The notes under the pieces were generated by a model. The model was not told where the DNA came from and did not search any database. It saw only the letters and a list, made by a program, of their open reading frames with translations. A program made the translations under genes and the position numbers. Below are positions 18,733-27,687 of a stretch of DNA of 64,000 nucleotides, in pieces. Positions within the stretch are counted from its first letter, which is position 1; each line of letters starts with the position of its first letter. The stretch is from assembly GCA_964415835.1 (NCBI GenBank), contig CAYQCA010000002.1:15507-79506 (forward strand). Direction: 5' to 3'. This stretch comes from Ruminiclostridium sp964415835 (GTDB lineage: Bacteria > Bacillota > Clostridia > Acetivibrionales > DSM-1351).

Positions 18733-19869
18733 GTGACAAAAAGAGAAAGGTTGCTGAAATCATTTAATGGGCAGGAAGTCGACAGTGTTCCGGTATCACC
18801 TTTTATTTGGACGAATTTTGTCAATGAGTTTTGCGGTACGAAATTCCTGAACACTGATGAGAAACTTGATGAAAAACTGATGGATGTATACAGGAAATTG
18901 GACTTTGATATTATGCATCGCACATGCTCTGTTTGGGATTCCTTTTCAGAAAGTTTTCTTGATTCAAGGAACTGGAGGGTATCCGTTGATCATAAAAAAA
19001 CTGATGAAACAAAAAGAACTGATGTTACCATTATAAAAACCCCCGAAGCTGAATTGAAAGAGGTGCGAGAATACAAAAAGGTGACGGCGAACGAAGAAAT
19101 AAGTGCCGTAACAGAACACTTCATTAAGACTGAAGACGATTTCAGGCAGTTTGTAAAATATCAGCCTTCGGTTCCGAAGTATGACTGCAGCAGAATCACC
19201 CGTGCGAGAGAAATGATTGGAGATGAAGGAATCGCGGCTCCATGGACCCAGGGGATATTTAACTGTGCTAGTGAACACCGTAAACTGGATGATTTAATTA
19301 TGGATGCCTATGTTTTACCTCAATTCTACAGGGGAATGATGGAGTATTTTACAGATAGGTGGATAAGAACTGCAATCCAGTTTGTTGATGCAGGGGCGGA
19401 TGTATTATGTTACAACGGAAATATTGCAAACGGGACAATGGTAGGACCAAACTATTTTGAAGAGAATGTAATGGAATATGAAGCAAGACTGATAAAAGCA
19501 ATTCAGGTTAGAGGTGCACATGTCCTGTATCATAATTGCGGTGACTCAAACAGTATGTATAAAATCTACAACTCAGTAGGCTTTAGCGGACTTGAGACCT
19601 TGACAGAACCACCATACGGTGACACTGATATCGATTATGCACTGTCGGTACTGGATAAGAACATTACTCTGGTAGGAAATATAGACCAGATAGAATTTCT
19701 AAAGAATGCTGCGGTAGAAGAGGTAAAAGAAAAGGTTAAAAGGCTGCTGACAAAAGTCAAACCCAGGGGAAACTTCATCATAGGAACATCAGATTATCTG
19801 AGTGAAGGAACTCCCTATGAGAATATAAAAGCTATCTCGGAAATCTGCAGGGAGTACGGGGTATACTGA
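18733..19869 (+). CDS. Uroporphyrinogen-decarboxylase-superfamily protein (not HemE)
   Basis: A 378-residue TIM-barrel protein of the UroD superfamily, which includes both HemE and zinc-dependent methyltransferases such as MtaA. The N-terminal HemE substrate motif (FMRQAGR) is missing. An HNCGDS segment, equivalent to the His and Cys zinc ligands of the methyltransferases, is kept, while the third ligand region reads GTSDY without cysteine. GTG 18733 was chosen because AGGAGG lies 7 bp upstream. It follows the GH106-like gene and precedes a beta-propeller protein, a context that recurs for such proteins in glycan operons. Function is unknown; no corrinoid protein gene is near. Confidence 0.7.
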   Translation: MTKRERLLKSFNGQEVDSVPVSPFIWTNFVNEFCGTKFLNTDEKLDEKLMDVYRKLDFDIMHRTCSVWDSFSESFLDSRNWRVSVDHKKTDETKRTDVTIIKTPEAELKEVREYKKVTANEEISAVTEHFIKTEDDFRQFVKYQPSVPKYDCSRITRAREMIGDEGIAAPWTQGIFNCASEHRKLDDLIMDAYVLPQFYRGMMEYFTDRWIRTAIQFVDAGADVLCYNGNIANGTMVGPNYFEENVMEYEARLIKAIQVRGAHVLYHNCGDSNSMYKIYNSVGFSGLETLTEPPYGDTDIDYALSVLDKNITLVGNIDQIEFLKNAAVEEVKEKVKRLLTKVKPRGNFIIGTSDYLSEGTPYENIKAISEICREYGVY

Positions 19870-19906
19870 TATCCTGAAAAATAAATTGAGAAGGTTAGGG
19901 ATTTAT

Positions 19907-21826
19907 ATGGTTAATTTCACTGAAAATAAGTATAAAGATATGTGGTTCAGGCATCCCATAACAGGAGAGGCTTCTTTTGATACTTTCAAAAGATATGCCT
20001 GCAATCCTATACATATTGGTGAGCCTAAGTATGAATGGTCTGTAAATTGTTCCCAGTTCAGGGATCCTGTTTCAGGCAACCTGTATGCATATATAAGCCG
20101 ATATTCTAGGGGGTATTGGGGATCCCCTATAAACTGTATAGCTTACAGGTCAATAGATAATGGTAGTACATGGGAATATGTAGGGGTTGTGCTTGAAGCT
20201 AGTAATAGCCTCTTTGACTGGAAAGACGGTAAACAGGGAGGTGCCGCAGATATATGTGTAGTGTACGATAATGGTGCTTACCACGCAGTATATGGATGGG
20301 CTACACACGATAATAAGGATGGAGGACTTGCTTATGCAAAATCTGATTCACCTGAAGGCCCATTTAATATTTGGCCTGTTCCTGTGCACAGGGAAAGTGA
20401 GCAGCAAGTACTCTTTGGAAGATACAAAAGGGTATACGCATCATGTCTAGTTAGGCGGGAAAAGGACTGGCTTGTTCTGGCCATGATGAGTACTCCCGGT
20501 AATGCCGGGGGCTCATGGGCTTTTGTTTCCATGACTGCTAAAAATCCAGAAGGGCCATATACTTCATCACAATTTGTATTGTATCCTCAAGGTGGAATGT
20601 ATCATCCACCCATCGTAGAATATTTACCTCCTTTTGAATATCAGGGTTATGTTTATGCTCCATTTACATCTGTGGCTTTAAACAGGAGCTTTCAGGTTAT
20701 ATATAAGGCAAAAAAGGAACTTGCCCATCTCCCTGATACATGGGAAATCTTCAAACATGGTTCAGTTTGGCACACCGAGGATAATGAATATGAAGCACAG
20801 GGCATATGGGGGCAGGCTTATGCAGGTTTAGTTGAAGAAAACGGTTTTTTCAATGTAATTTACCCATCAAAGAACAGTAAAGACTTAGGCACAATTAATA
20901 TGGCAAGCTGCAAATGGAACGAAATAGATGCAGGTGAAGGCTTTTGGCTCTCAGCTCCCAAAGGTCCCTCAATGACATTTGTTAAGAAACACTTCGAAGA
21001 GTTTGAGCTATATGCAGAATTACAATCAAGAGGTAGAAAAACCGTATTCTGGTCAAACAACGCTCCAATAGGACCGGATTCAACAACAGCCGACTCATCA
21101 CCTCATCCTTTTATGCTTAAAGACATGATGCGGCTTGAGTGTAAAAATGGAGAATGGCGCATATTGCAGGCTGACGTCACTGGGCAGGTCACTGAAATCG
21201 GAACAGGCAGCTATAAGGAATCAGGTACTCTCGAAGACAGGATCCAAATTACATGCAACTGCAAAAATACAAAAGTATTTGTAAATGATGACATGGTTTG
21301 GTGTAAAGAAATACCTGCAAAAAAAGGATGTATCGGATTGTTTGCCGAAAAGGGGAGTAATGTTTTCGTTAAGAAGTTTAGTGTAAACGGACCAGCAAAG
21401 GAATGTCAACTGTCCTATATTTTTTCCGAGGGACTCATTGGAGCGGGTGAAGGAGAAATTTCTCCTCTTTTTCTGGATTTGAAGGACAACAGCGGAGGGC
21501 CTGAAAAGATAAAGCACTGGCAAAGAAAAACAGGTGAGCTTTACAGGTATGGAATCGGATACGAGACTGATGTGCAGGGAAGCATAGTCAAATGGAATTA
21601 CTTAGGGAGTGATTTCAGGTTATGGAGCCCTAAGGGACCAGGTTTGGGTAGAGCTAATATATACCTTGACGGGGTACTACAAACTGTGTTGGATTTGAAA
21701 TCCAACGATAATGAGAAATCACAGCCAATCTACGAAAGTAAAGGTATGGAGGCAGGATATCATGCGGTATTGATGGAACTAATTGATGGCAGCATAGTAT
21801 GTGATTCATTTGATTTTAATGTTTAG
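19907..21826 (+). CDS. Beta-propeller protein, GH43/sialidase-like, with C-terminal beta-sandwich
   Basis: A 639-residue protein without a signal peptide. Residues 1-340 show repeated blocks of the five-bladed propeller kind (NCSQFRDPVSGN, YRSIDNGSTWEYV, AKSDSPEGPF), recalling GH43 and related glycosidases. Residues 360-490 resemble a concanavalin-like domain and the end another beta domain. I cannot place the three acidic catalytic residues with certainty. TTG 19886 is a possible alternative start. It is the last gene of the cluster and is followed by a terminator hairpin. It probably acts on the imported glycan in the cytoplasm. Confidence 0.6.
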   Translation: MVNFTENKYKDMWFRHPITGEASFDTFKRYACNPIHIGEPKYEWSVNCSQFRDPVSGNLYAYISRYSRGYWGSPINCIAYRSIDNGSTWEYVGVVLEASNSLFDWKDGKQGGAADICVVYDNGAYHAVYGWATHDNKDGGLAYAKSDSPEGPFNIWPVPVHRESEQQVLFGRYKRVYASCLVRREKDWLVLAMMSTPGNAGGSWAFVSMTAKNPEGPYTSSQFVLYPQGGMYHPPIVEYLPPFEYQGYVYAPFTSVALNRSFQVIYKAKKELAHLPDTWEIFKHGSVWHTEDNEYEAQGIWGQAYAGLVEENGFFNVIYPSKNSKDLGTINMASCKWNEIDAGEGFWLSAPKGPSMTFVKKHFEEFELYAELQSRGRKTVFWSNNAPIGPDSTTADSSPHPFMLKDMMRLECKNGEWRILQADVTGQVTEIGTGSYKESGTLEDRIQITCNCKNTKVFVNDDMVWCKEIPAKKGCIGLFAEKGSNVFVKKFSVNGPAKECQLSYIFSEGLIGAGEGEISPLFLDLKDNSGGPEKIKHWQRKTGELYRYGIGYETDVQGSIVKWNYLGSDFRLWSPKGPGLGRANIYLDGVLQTVLDLKSNDNEKSQPIYESKGMEAGYHAVLMELIDGSIVCDSFDFNV

Positions 21827-21857
21827 TACCAATCGTGATTTTTTAGCTACCTTCTTA

Positions 21858-21898
21858 AAGGGATATATCTACTTATAAAAAGTATGAATATATCCCTT
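21858..21898. terminator. Terminator hairpin between convergent genes
   Basis: Perfect 11-bp stem aagggatatat / atatatccctt with a 19-nt loop that can itself pair. It is followed by CAATTTT. It lies between the propeller gene and the convergent heptad-repeat gene. Confidence 0.7.
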
Positions 21899-21935
21899 CA
21901 ATTTTGCTCATAAGTTCAGTATTGAAAAAGTTCAT

Positions 21936-23321
21936 TTATTCCTTATAGAGACCAAACAATTTCAACAGCTTTTGCCAGAAATTTAGTTTGGCGGGTTTAA
22001 CCTCAACAGCCTTTGGCGCTTCCGGGAGATTTATAGAATCTGTCTTCAGCACGAACTGAACAGCGGAAACATTAGTGTTTTTATCTGATACAAAGGATAT
22101 TACTTTATCACCCTTGCCGGAAATGCTGCCAAGCATTTCATCAATCTTGCCATTTATTTGCGAATCCATGTCCGATGTACCATTNNNNNNNNNNNNNNNN
22201 NNNNNNNNNNNNNNNNNNNNNNNNNNNNNNNNNNNNNNNNNNNNNNNNNNNNNNNNNNNNNNNNNNNNNNNNNNNNNNNNNNNNTCGGGAACGGAAGACA
22301 GGACTGTGCTGTAATTCTCAGGTGTGAGAACAGGAAGTCCTAACCCCATTGTACCAAGCTTTTCGTTGATAGAATCGAAGGTAGCTTGCTGTATTGTCAA
22401 AGCACCATTTACTAAAGAAGCATTTTGGTTTGTTAATTGGGATAAACCGTTTTTCAGTGCTGCTGCACCTGTATTCAACTTATCTGCACCGCTTGAAAAT
22501 TGCCCGAGCCCGTCATTAAAGGCCTTCATTCCATTAATGTATTTTTGCATTCCGCCGGATAGCTGATTAATGCCGTCCAATAGTCCGGCAGCACCGGTAT
22601 CAAGCTCACTTATGGCACCCGCAAGATCCGAGAGCTGTCCGGTAAACTCATTGCTGTCAACTTCTATACCGAGAGCTAGCCTGATACCGTTTAAGGTTAT
22701 AGCATCCATCTTGAAATCATGAACATCGGCTGAAACTGCGATATCGATACCGTTACCAGGTAAAACGGTGTAAGAAAGCTGCTTTTTGCTTCCTGCTTCA
22801 GCAATTGTGGCATTGTTTGCTTCTATATTGGAACATAGTTTATTGTCAAGAGAGAGCGAAATTTGCAGTGCATAATTATTGAAAAAAGTGCTGCTTGCTT
22901 TATTGTTTTGTTTTACCGACACAGTAATTTTTATCTTTCCGCTTTTACCTGCAAGCTCGCTTGCTGAAATTTCTTTGCCGTCAAGATAATACTTTATAGA
23001 AATATCCCAAGGCAACTCCTTCTTTTGAAGAGTTCCCTGGTAGTAAAACCTGTCAGCATTAGTGTTTATTGTTATTTGTTCTCCGTTCTGACTGAGCTTT
23101 TCTGAGGTAGTCATATTGCGTATGTCAGTATAATTACCAAAATCGGTAATTGTACCGCCGTTAAAAATATTCACTACATACAGGTTGTTTACACTTCCGT
23201 CCAGGTTAAGGATTCCGTAGACTACTTCTTCTTTTGGAGAAGGAGTATTTGCTGCTGATGCCGGGATAAACGATGTAAATAACAAAACAAATAATAAAAC
23301 AATGGATAATATCTTTTTCAA
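21936..23321 (-). CDS. YhgE/Pip-like heptad-repeat secreted protein (interrupted by a gap)
   Basis: About 461 residues as drawn. An N-terminal signal peptide (to about residue 24, ending ASAA) leads to an extracellular beta-rich region (to about 210). A run of xxxLxxG heptads follows (for example LDTGAAGLLDGINQLSGG), the pattern of YhgE/Pip-type proteins. A 100-N gap at 22185-22284 breaks the protein near the heptad region, so the true length is unknown. No membrane helix is clear at the C-terminus. Start is TTG with AAGGAG upstream. It sits 2 bp after the MMPL transporter gene and probably works with it at the cell envelope. Confidence 0.7.
   Translation of the reverse strand: MKKILSIVLLFVLLFTSFIPASAANTPSPKEEVVYGILNLDGSVNNLYVVNIFNGGTITDFGNYTDIRNMTTSEKLSQNGEQITINTNADRFYYQGTLQKKELPWDISIKYYLDGKEISASELAGKSGKIKITVSVKQNNKASSTFFNNYALQISLSLDNKLCSNIEANNATIAEAGSKKQLSYTVLPGNGIDIAVSADVHDFKMDAITLNGIRLALGIEVDSNEFTGQLSDLAGAISELDTGAAGLLDGINQLSGGMQKYINGMKAFNDGLGQFSSGADKLNTGAAALKNGLSQLTNQNASLVNGALTIQQATFDSINEKLGTMGLGLPVLTPENYSTVLSSVPXXXXXXXXXXXXXXXXXXXXXXXXXXXXXXXXXXNGTSDMDSQINGKIDEMLGSISGKGDKVISFVSDKNTNVSAVQFVLKTDSINLPEAPKAVEVKPAKLNFWQKLLKLFGLYKE
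22185..22284. other. Assembly gap (100 N)
   Basis: Exactly 100 unknown bases inside the heptad-repeat gene, close to its repetitive part. Real length unknown. Confidence 0.99.
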
Positions 23322-23323
23322 AG

Positions 23324-25393
23324 CTAATCACACTCCTTAGATAATGATTTGTCTTTCAAGGTGGTCTTTTGTATGATATTGTCAAACATCACCAATAGAG
23401 CTGGTAACACACAGGCCACCATGGTAAGAGAAAGCAGCGTTCCTCTGCCCAGCAAGGTACCAAGTTCGGAGATAATCGGATTGCTTGTGGTGAAGGCCAA
23501 TGTAAATCCTGCAGTGGCAAGAATTCCGGCTGAGACGAGAATTGCCACCAAATTGTCCTGAATGGTTACTCGCATTGCATCTTTCTTTGGGAGCGTTTTT
23601 CTGTTGTTCAGATAAGTATTGGTGAACAATATAGCATAGTCTACGGTTGCTCCCAGCTGCACTGTGCTTATTATTAAATATCCAATAAAACTTAAGGACT
23701 GCCCGGTGAAATATGGAAACGAAAGGTTGATCCATATTGCTGTTTCAATTGTAAAAAGTAAAAACAGTGGCAAGCTCAGAGAGCGGAAGGTAACAAGCAA
23801 CACAAAAAATATGCCGATTATTGCCACAAGGTTAACAAGCCGAGTATCAATTGAAACAACTTCTTTCATATCATAAAGTGTGGCACTTTGTCCTGCCAGG
23901 TAATAGGTGTCATAGTGTTTTTTTGCTGTATCCAAAACAGTCTGCACTGTATCAAAGGTATCGGTACCTTCCTCAGCTGTGTCTGTGTAAAGAATAATTC
24001 GTGTGTAATGCTCCGAATAGAACTGTTTAGCCGCTTCTTTAGGAACAAATTCAGGTGGGATTTCTGCTCCTATTGCGGTAACGAAAGATACGACACTTGT
24101 GACATGAGGAATTTCAGAAAGCGCATCACAAAGTTCGGATTCCTTGCCGGTATTTCCCTTGGAAACAATTAATACAAGCGGGTTTTCCTTGCCAAACTTT
24201 TCTTCTATATATGCGGTATCCTTTCCTACTCGTGATGAGTTTGTAACGCTGCCCATTCCATACAAAAATTGAGTATGCGATTGAGCCAGAAAGCAAGGAA
24301 GGACAACCAGAAGAGCAAGTATCAAAAAGGGAATCCTGAGTTTCATTAACCCATTTCCTGCTTTTTTAAAGTCCGGCATGAGCTTGCGGTGATTCGTTTT
24401 GTCGATAGCTTTATAACACATCAATGTAACCACCGGTAAGAATATCAATACCGAGATAAAACTAAGAACAACACCTTTTAATAAGTTAAGCCCCAAATCT
24501 GCACCTATCCCGAAGCGCATGAAAATTAATGCTGCAAAGCCTATTACGGTTGTAGCAGCGCTTGCTGCAACCGTCGGAAAGGATTGCTTCATAGCTAGCA
24601 GCATTGCCTCCTGCGGCTCATACGATAAACGATAGTTTCTAAAGCTGTGGAGCAGAAAAATGGCATAATCCAATGAAACTGCAAGCTGTAGGATAGGACT
24701 AACCGTTTTTGTAATAAATGATATTTCTCCAAATATAATATTTGTTCCCATATTGATGATTATTGCTATTCCTATGGTAAATAAGAACAATAATGGCTCT
24801 AGCCATGAGGTGGTTGAAATTATCAGTATTATTACTATTATAGGGAGCAATATAATCATTGCATTCAATACCTCTGAAACTGACATTGCTTGTGTTTCTG
24901 CCGTATTTATCGCTTCACCTGTAGCGGCGTTATTCTCACCTATTAGTTCATAAATAGCTTTGACTGCACTTGATTCTTTGCCACTCTCAATAGACAGGCT
25001 CATCAATGCGTTATTATCCTTATAATAGTTTTCAATTATGGATGTGTCCAAAAAATCGATTGGTGTGGTTCCAAGAGTATCCAATCCTATAACGTCATCT
25101 AGCCAGGTTACGGACTTAACTCCATTTATTGCTACGATTTTTTCTTTGTATTCCAGTGCTTCCTGTACTGATACACCTGTAAGCATAATTCTTGCATTGG
25201 GCATATCACCACCAAATTCGTCCTCCATTATCTTAATTGCAGTTGTAGATTGCGACCCCTGAGGTAGGTAATCCACCATGTTATAATTAACAGAAACCAG
25301 TGTTGCTAAGATACTACTTATTACAGCGGTTACCAAAAATATTGTTAGAATGATTTTTTTGTGCTTGATAACAGCTTGTGAAAATTTATCCAA
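23324..25393 (-). CDS. MMPL/RND-family transporter
   Basis: A 689-residue membrane transporter with the two-fold MMPL layout. One helix near residue 15 is followed by a large extracytoplasmic loop (30-175), five helices, a short cytoplasmic link, a further helix, a second loop and five more helices. The segments LDYAIFLLHSF and VDYAILFTNTY correspond to the paired functional helices carrying conserved Asp-Tyr. Family members export lipids or hydrophobic compounds using the proton gradient. TTG start with GAGGGGGG upstream. It is transcribed with the heptad-repeat protein and divergently from a TetR regulator that probably represses it. Confidence 0.9.
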   Translation of the reverse strand: MDKFSQAVIKHKKIILTIFLVTAVISSILATLVSVNYNMVDYLPQGSQSTTAIKIMEDEFGGDMPNARIMLTGVSVQEALEYKEKIVAINGVKSVTWLDDVIGLDTLGTTPIDFLDTSIIENYYKDNNALMSLSIESGKESSAVKAIYELIGENNAATGEAINTAETQAMSVSEVLNAMIILLPIIVIILIISTTSWLEPLLFLFTIGIAIIINMGTNIIFGEISFITKTVSPILQLAVSLDYAIFLLHSFRNYRLSYEPQEAMLLAMKQSFPTVAASAATTVIGFAALIFMRFGIGADLGLNLLKGVVLSFISVLIFLPVVTLMCYKAIDKTNHRKLMPDFKKAGNGLMKLRIPFLILALLVVLPCFLAQSHTQFLYGMGSVTNSSRVGKDTAYIEEKFGKENPLVLIVSKGNTGKESELCDALSEIPHVTSVVSFVTAIGAEIPPEFVPKEAAKQFYSEHYTRIILYTDTAEEGTDTFDTVQTVLDTAKKHYDTYYLAGQSATLYDMKEVVSIDTRLVNLVAIIGIFFVLLVTFRSLSLPLFLLFTIETAIWINLSFPYFTGQSLSFIGYLIISTVQLGATVDYAILFTNTYLNNRKTLPKKDAMRVTIQDNLVAILVSAGILATAGFTLAFTTSNPIISELGTLLGRGTLLSLTMVACVLPALLVMFDNIIQKTTLKDKSLSKECD

Positions 25394-25424
25394 TTAATTC
25401 CCCCCTCACTTATTGTACATACTG

Positions 25425-25453
25425 TTGACAAACTATCACAAGTATAGTTTAAT
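25425..25453 (+). promoter_or_regulatory. Promoter and operator of the TetR gene
   Basis: TTGACA (25425-25430), 17-bp spacer, TTTAAT (25448-25453). A 7-bp inverted repeat aaactat / atagttt (25430-25436 and 25444-25450) fills the spacer and could be the TetR operator, also serving the divergent transporter operon. Confidence 0.55.
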
Positions 25454-25564
25454 GACATTATAGTAATTATTCAACAGACAGATAGGTTATAAATGTAAGT
25501 TGTTAAACATAAAAAGTTGAAGTGCTTAATATCTGACATATTTTAAAAAGTTGGAGGGTTATTG

Positions 25565-26155
25565 ATGAAAAGCGATAAAGTGGACAGACGGGTAAAGTAC
25601 ACCAGGATGGTATTAAAGGAGAGCTTTATAACGCTGCTTGAAAAAAAAGATATCTCACAAATATCCATTAAGGAAATCTGTGAAGACGCTGATATCAATC
25701 GTGCCACCTTTTATGCACATTATAACGACCAATACGACTTTTTGAAAAAAATAGAGGATGAAATATTGGAAAATATCAATGCTCATCTTATAGAGTTAGG
25801 TCAAAAAAATAATGATATGGGTGCTATCTTGCTGGCAGAAAAAATATTTGAGTATATAAAAGAAAATGCCAGAATATGTAAGCTGTTGATGAGCGAGCGT
25901 GGAGACTTCACTTTTCAAAAGCAGGTTATGATGCTTGTATACGATATAATTATTACTAATTTGACTGATAACAATAAGATTACTAAAGAAGACGCAGAAT
26001 ATGTGTATTCATTTACAATAACCGGATGCGTTGGTATTGTTCAAAAATGGCTTGATGATGACATGAAAAAATCTCCTCGTTTTATGGCAGAAATGGTTGT
26101 AAAACTTACAGTGGGATTGATTAGTTTGCTAAAAAGCGGTATACCAATGTCGTAG
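25565..26155 (+). CDS. TetR/AcrR-family transcriptional regulator
   Basis: A 196-residue regulator. The N-terminal helix-turn-helix is clear (ISIKEICEDADINRATFYAHY, about residues 35-55). The remaining residues are helical, forming the ligand-binding domain. ATG follows GGAGGG at 6 bp. Divergent from the MMPL transporter operon with a shared intergenic region holding a candidate operator, so it is the likely repressor of that efflux system. Ligand unknown. Confidence 0.92.
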   Translation: MKSDKVDRRVKYTRMVLKESFITLLEKKDISQISIKEICEDADINRATFYAHYNDQYDFLKKIEDEILENINAHLIELGQKNNDMGAILLAEKIFEYIKENARICKLLMSERGDFTFQKQVMMLVYDIIITNLTDNNKITKEDAEYVYSFTITGCVGIVQKWLDDDMKKSPRFMAEMVVKLTVGLISLLKSGIPMS

Positions 26156-26199
26156 TATCACCTTTCTATAGGTGAATGGTCATCAAATGTAGTTTTTAT

Positions 26200-26257
26200 T
26201 GGGCAGTATTTTCTAAACATATCATAAATGTTTCAAAAATACTGCCCATAGTTTTTT
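26200..26257. terminator. Bidirectional terminator
   Basis: Perfect 13-bp stem tgggcagtatttt / aaaatactgccca with a loop that also pairs partly. T-tracts lie on both sides (GTTTTTTA after, AAAAACT on the other strand). It lies between the convergent TetR and ROK genes. Confidence 0.85.
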
Positions 26258-26277
26258 AGGTGGCCTCTCAGGAGGTA

Positions 26278-27663
26278 TCAACTAATAATCTCCGGAAGGC
26301 TGGCGGCAGCAATGCTTTGTCCGACACGGCGGTTTTTTTCATCAGGTAAGAGTACCTGGAACTTTCCTTTTAATTCAGGATAGTCCTCTTCCAGAACTTT
26401 CTGACATGTGGAAAGAATTATATCTCCACCTGGTCCGGAGGTTACCCGCCCCATCAATAGTACATGGCGTATCTCATAAAATATGGAGTAAAGTGCCAGA
26501 GAATGTCCAAGGTAACACCCAATGTCATTAAATATCTTATGTGCCCTTTGGTCACCAATGGACATTAGACTCTGTACGACTTTTAGTTTTTGAGCCGGTA
26601 GAAGCATTGGATCCAGTTCTATTCCTGCGGCAGGTGCCAGCCGAATAACTGCATCCTGTGATAAATATGAGCTGCCTTCGCCATAATTATTAGAAAACTC
26701 ATGCTCCTCTGAAGAGTGATACAAATCTATAGGTGCAAAGGCGAGTTCGTTTAACCAACCGGTCATGTGTCCGTTTTTATTAATATAACCTACTGCTTCA
26801 CTGGTTCCCATTGCGAGACCTAAAACGCATCCATCCTCAAGGCTCATTGAACCTGCTAAAGCGGATATATCACCATCATTCGCAACAACTATGGGAATAT
26901 TACCAATTTCTTTAGCCGCACGCAAATATATATCTTTTACCTTTTCATCAAACAAATCCTTTGGTACAAGACGAAATAATTCAGCTGACATAATTCTGTT
27001 GTTAACGACAATGCCTGCAGAACTTACTCCGATGGCATCAACCCGGGGCATCCTGGAGGCGGCTGTCTTCATTGCTTCAACAATACCATGAAAATGGTAG
27101 TCTGGATCTGCCATTAATTTGGGTGTCCATTCGACTTCTTCAGAATACAATGAATTTCCATCAACAACTGCGGATACTTTTCGGTCAGACCCACCTGCAT
27201 CAAAGCCTATACGGCAGCCATCCAAATGTCGGCCAACTGGTATTGAAGATTCATTCTCCTTAGGACATTCCTCATATGAAAGAATGACGAATTCAAAATC
27301 ATGTTCGTAAACTTTTTCCATAAGGGAAATAGTATCTTTCTTGCGACTTTCGGTGTAAAATATTGTCTTAATTTTTTCAGACAGATCTTTATCGCCACAA
27401 AGAAAAAGCCGCCATCCACCGCGGGCGTATAAAATGAATTTTACCAGATTTTTAATATAAACCAGGTCGAGTTCTGACATTTCAGGTACGCCATGAATCA
27501 AAGTATTAAAACGAAAGATGAAACCATTTTCTCGCTCCAAAGCAATTGCAAAAGGTTTTTTGGCATCATTTAAATAGCTTTTAATGAATCCATAAACCGG
27601 TATGTAGTTTTTATCCAGACAAGGTAGATTATTGCCTGGAATCATAAGACTTAAATATTTCAT
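26278..27663 (-). CDS. ROK-family sugar kinase-like protein
   Basis: A 461-residue protein. The first 150 residues are an unrecognised N-terminal extension. From about residue 170 an actin-fold sugar kinase follows: IGFDAGGSDRKVSAVVDG is the phosphate-1 loop, VVANDGDISALAG contains the likely catalytic Asp, and LGLAMGTSEAVG the second phosphate loop. The usual ROK zinc motif (CxCGxxGCxE) is missing. It is coupled to nagA (24 bp), so phosphorylation of an amino sugar before deacetylation is a reasonable role. ATG with GGAGGG upstream. The family is fairly sure, the substrate is not. Confidence 0.7.
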   Translation of the reverse strand: MKYLSLMIPGNNLPCLDKNYIPVYGFIKSYLNDAKKPFAIALERENGFIFRFNTLIHGVPEMSELDLVYIKNLVKFILYARGGWRLFLCGDKDLSEKIKTIFYTESRKKDTISLMEKVYEHDFEFVILSYEECPKENESSIPVGRHLDGCRIGFDAGGSDRKVSAVVDGNSLYSEEVEWTPKLMADPDYHFHGIVEAMKTAASRMPRVDAIGVSSAGIVVNNRIMSAELFRLVPKDLFDEKVKDIYLRAAKEIGNIPIVVANDGDISALAGSMSLEDGCVLGLAMGTSEAVGYINKNGHMTGWLNELAFAPIDLYHSSEEHEFSNNYGEGSSYLSQDAVIRLAPAAGIELDPMLLPAQKLKVVQSLMSIGDQRAHKIFNDIGCYLGHSLALYSIFYEIRHVLLMGRVTSGPGGDIILSTCQKVLEEDYPELKGKFQVLLPDEKNRRVGQSIAAASLPEIIS

Positions 27664-27687
27664 GGATATTCCCTCCGTTATAGTCCT

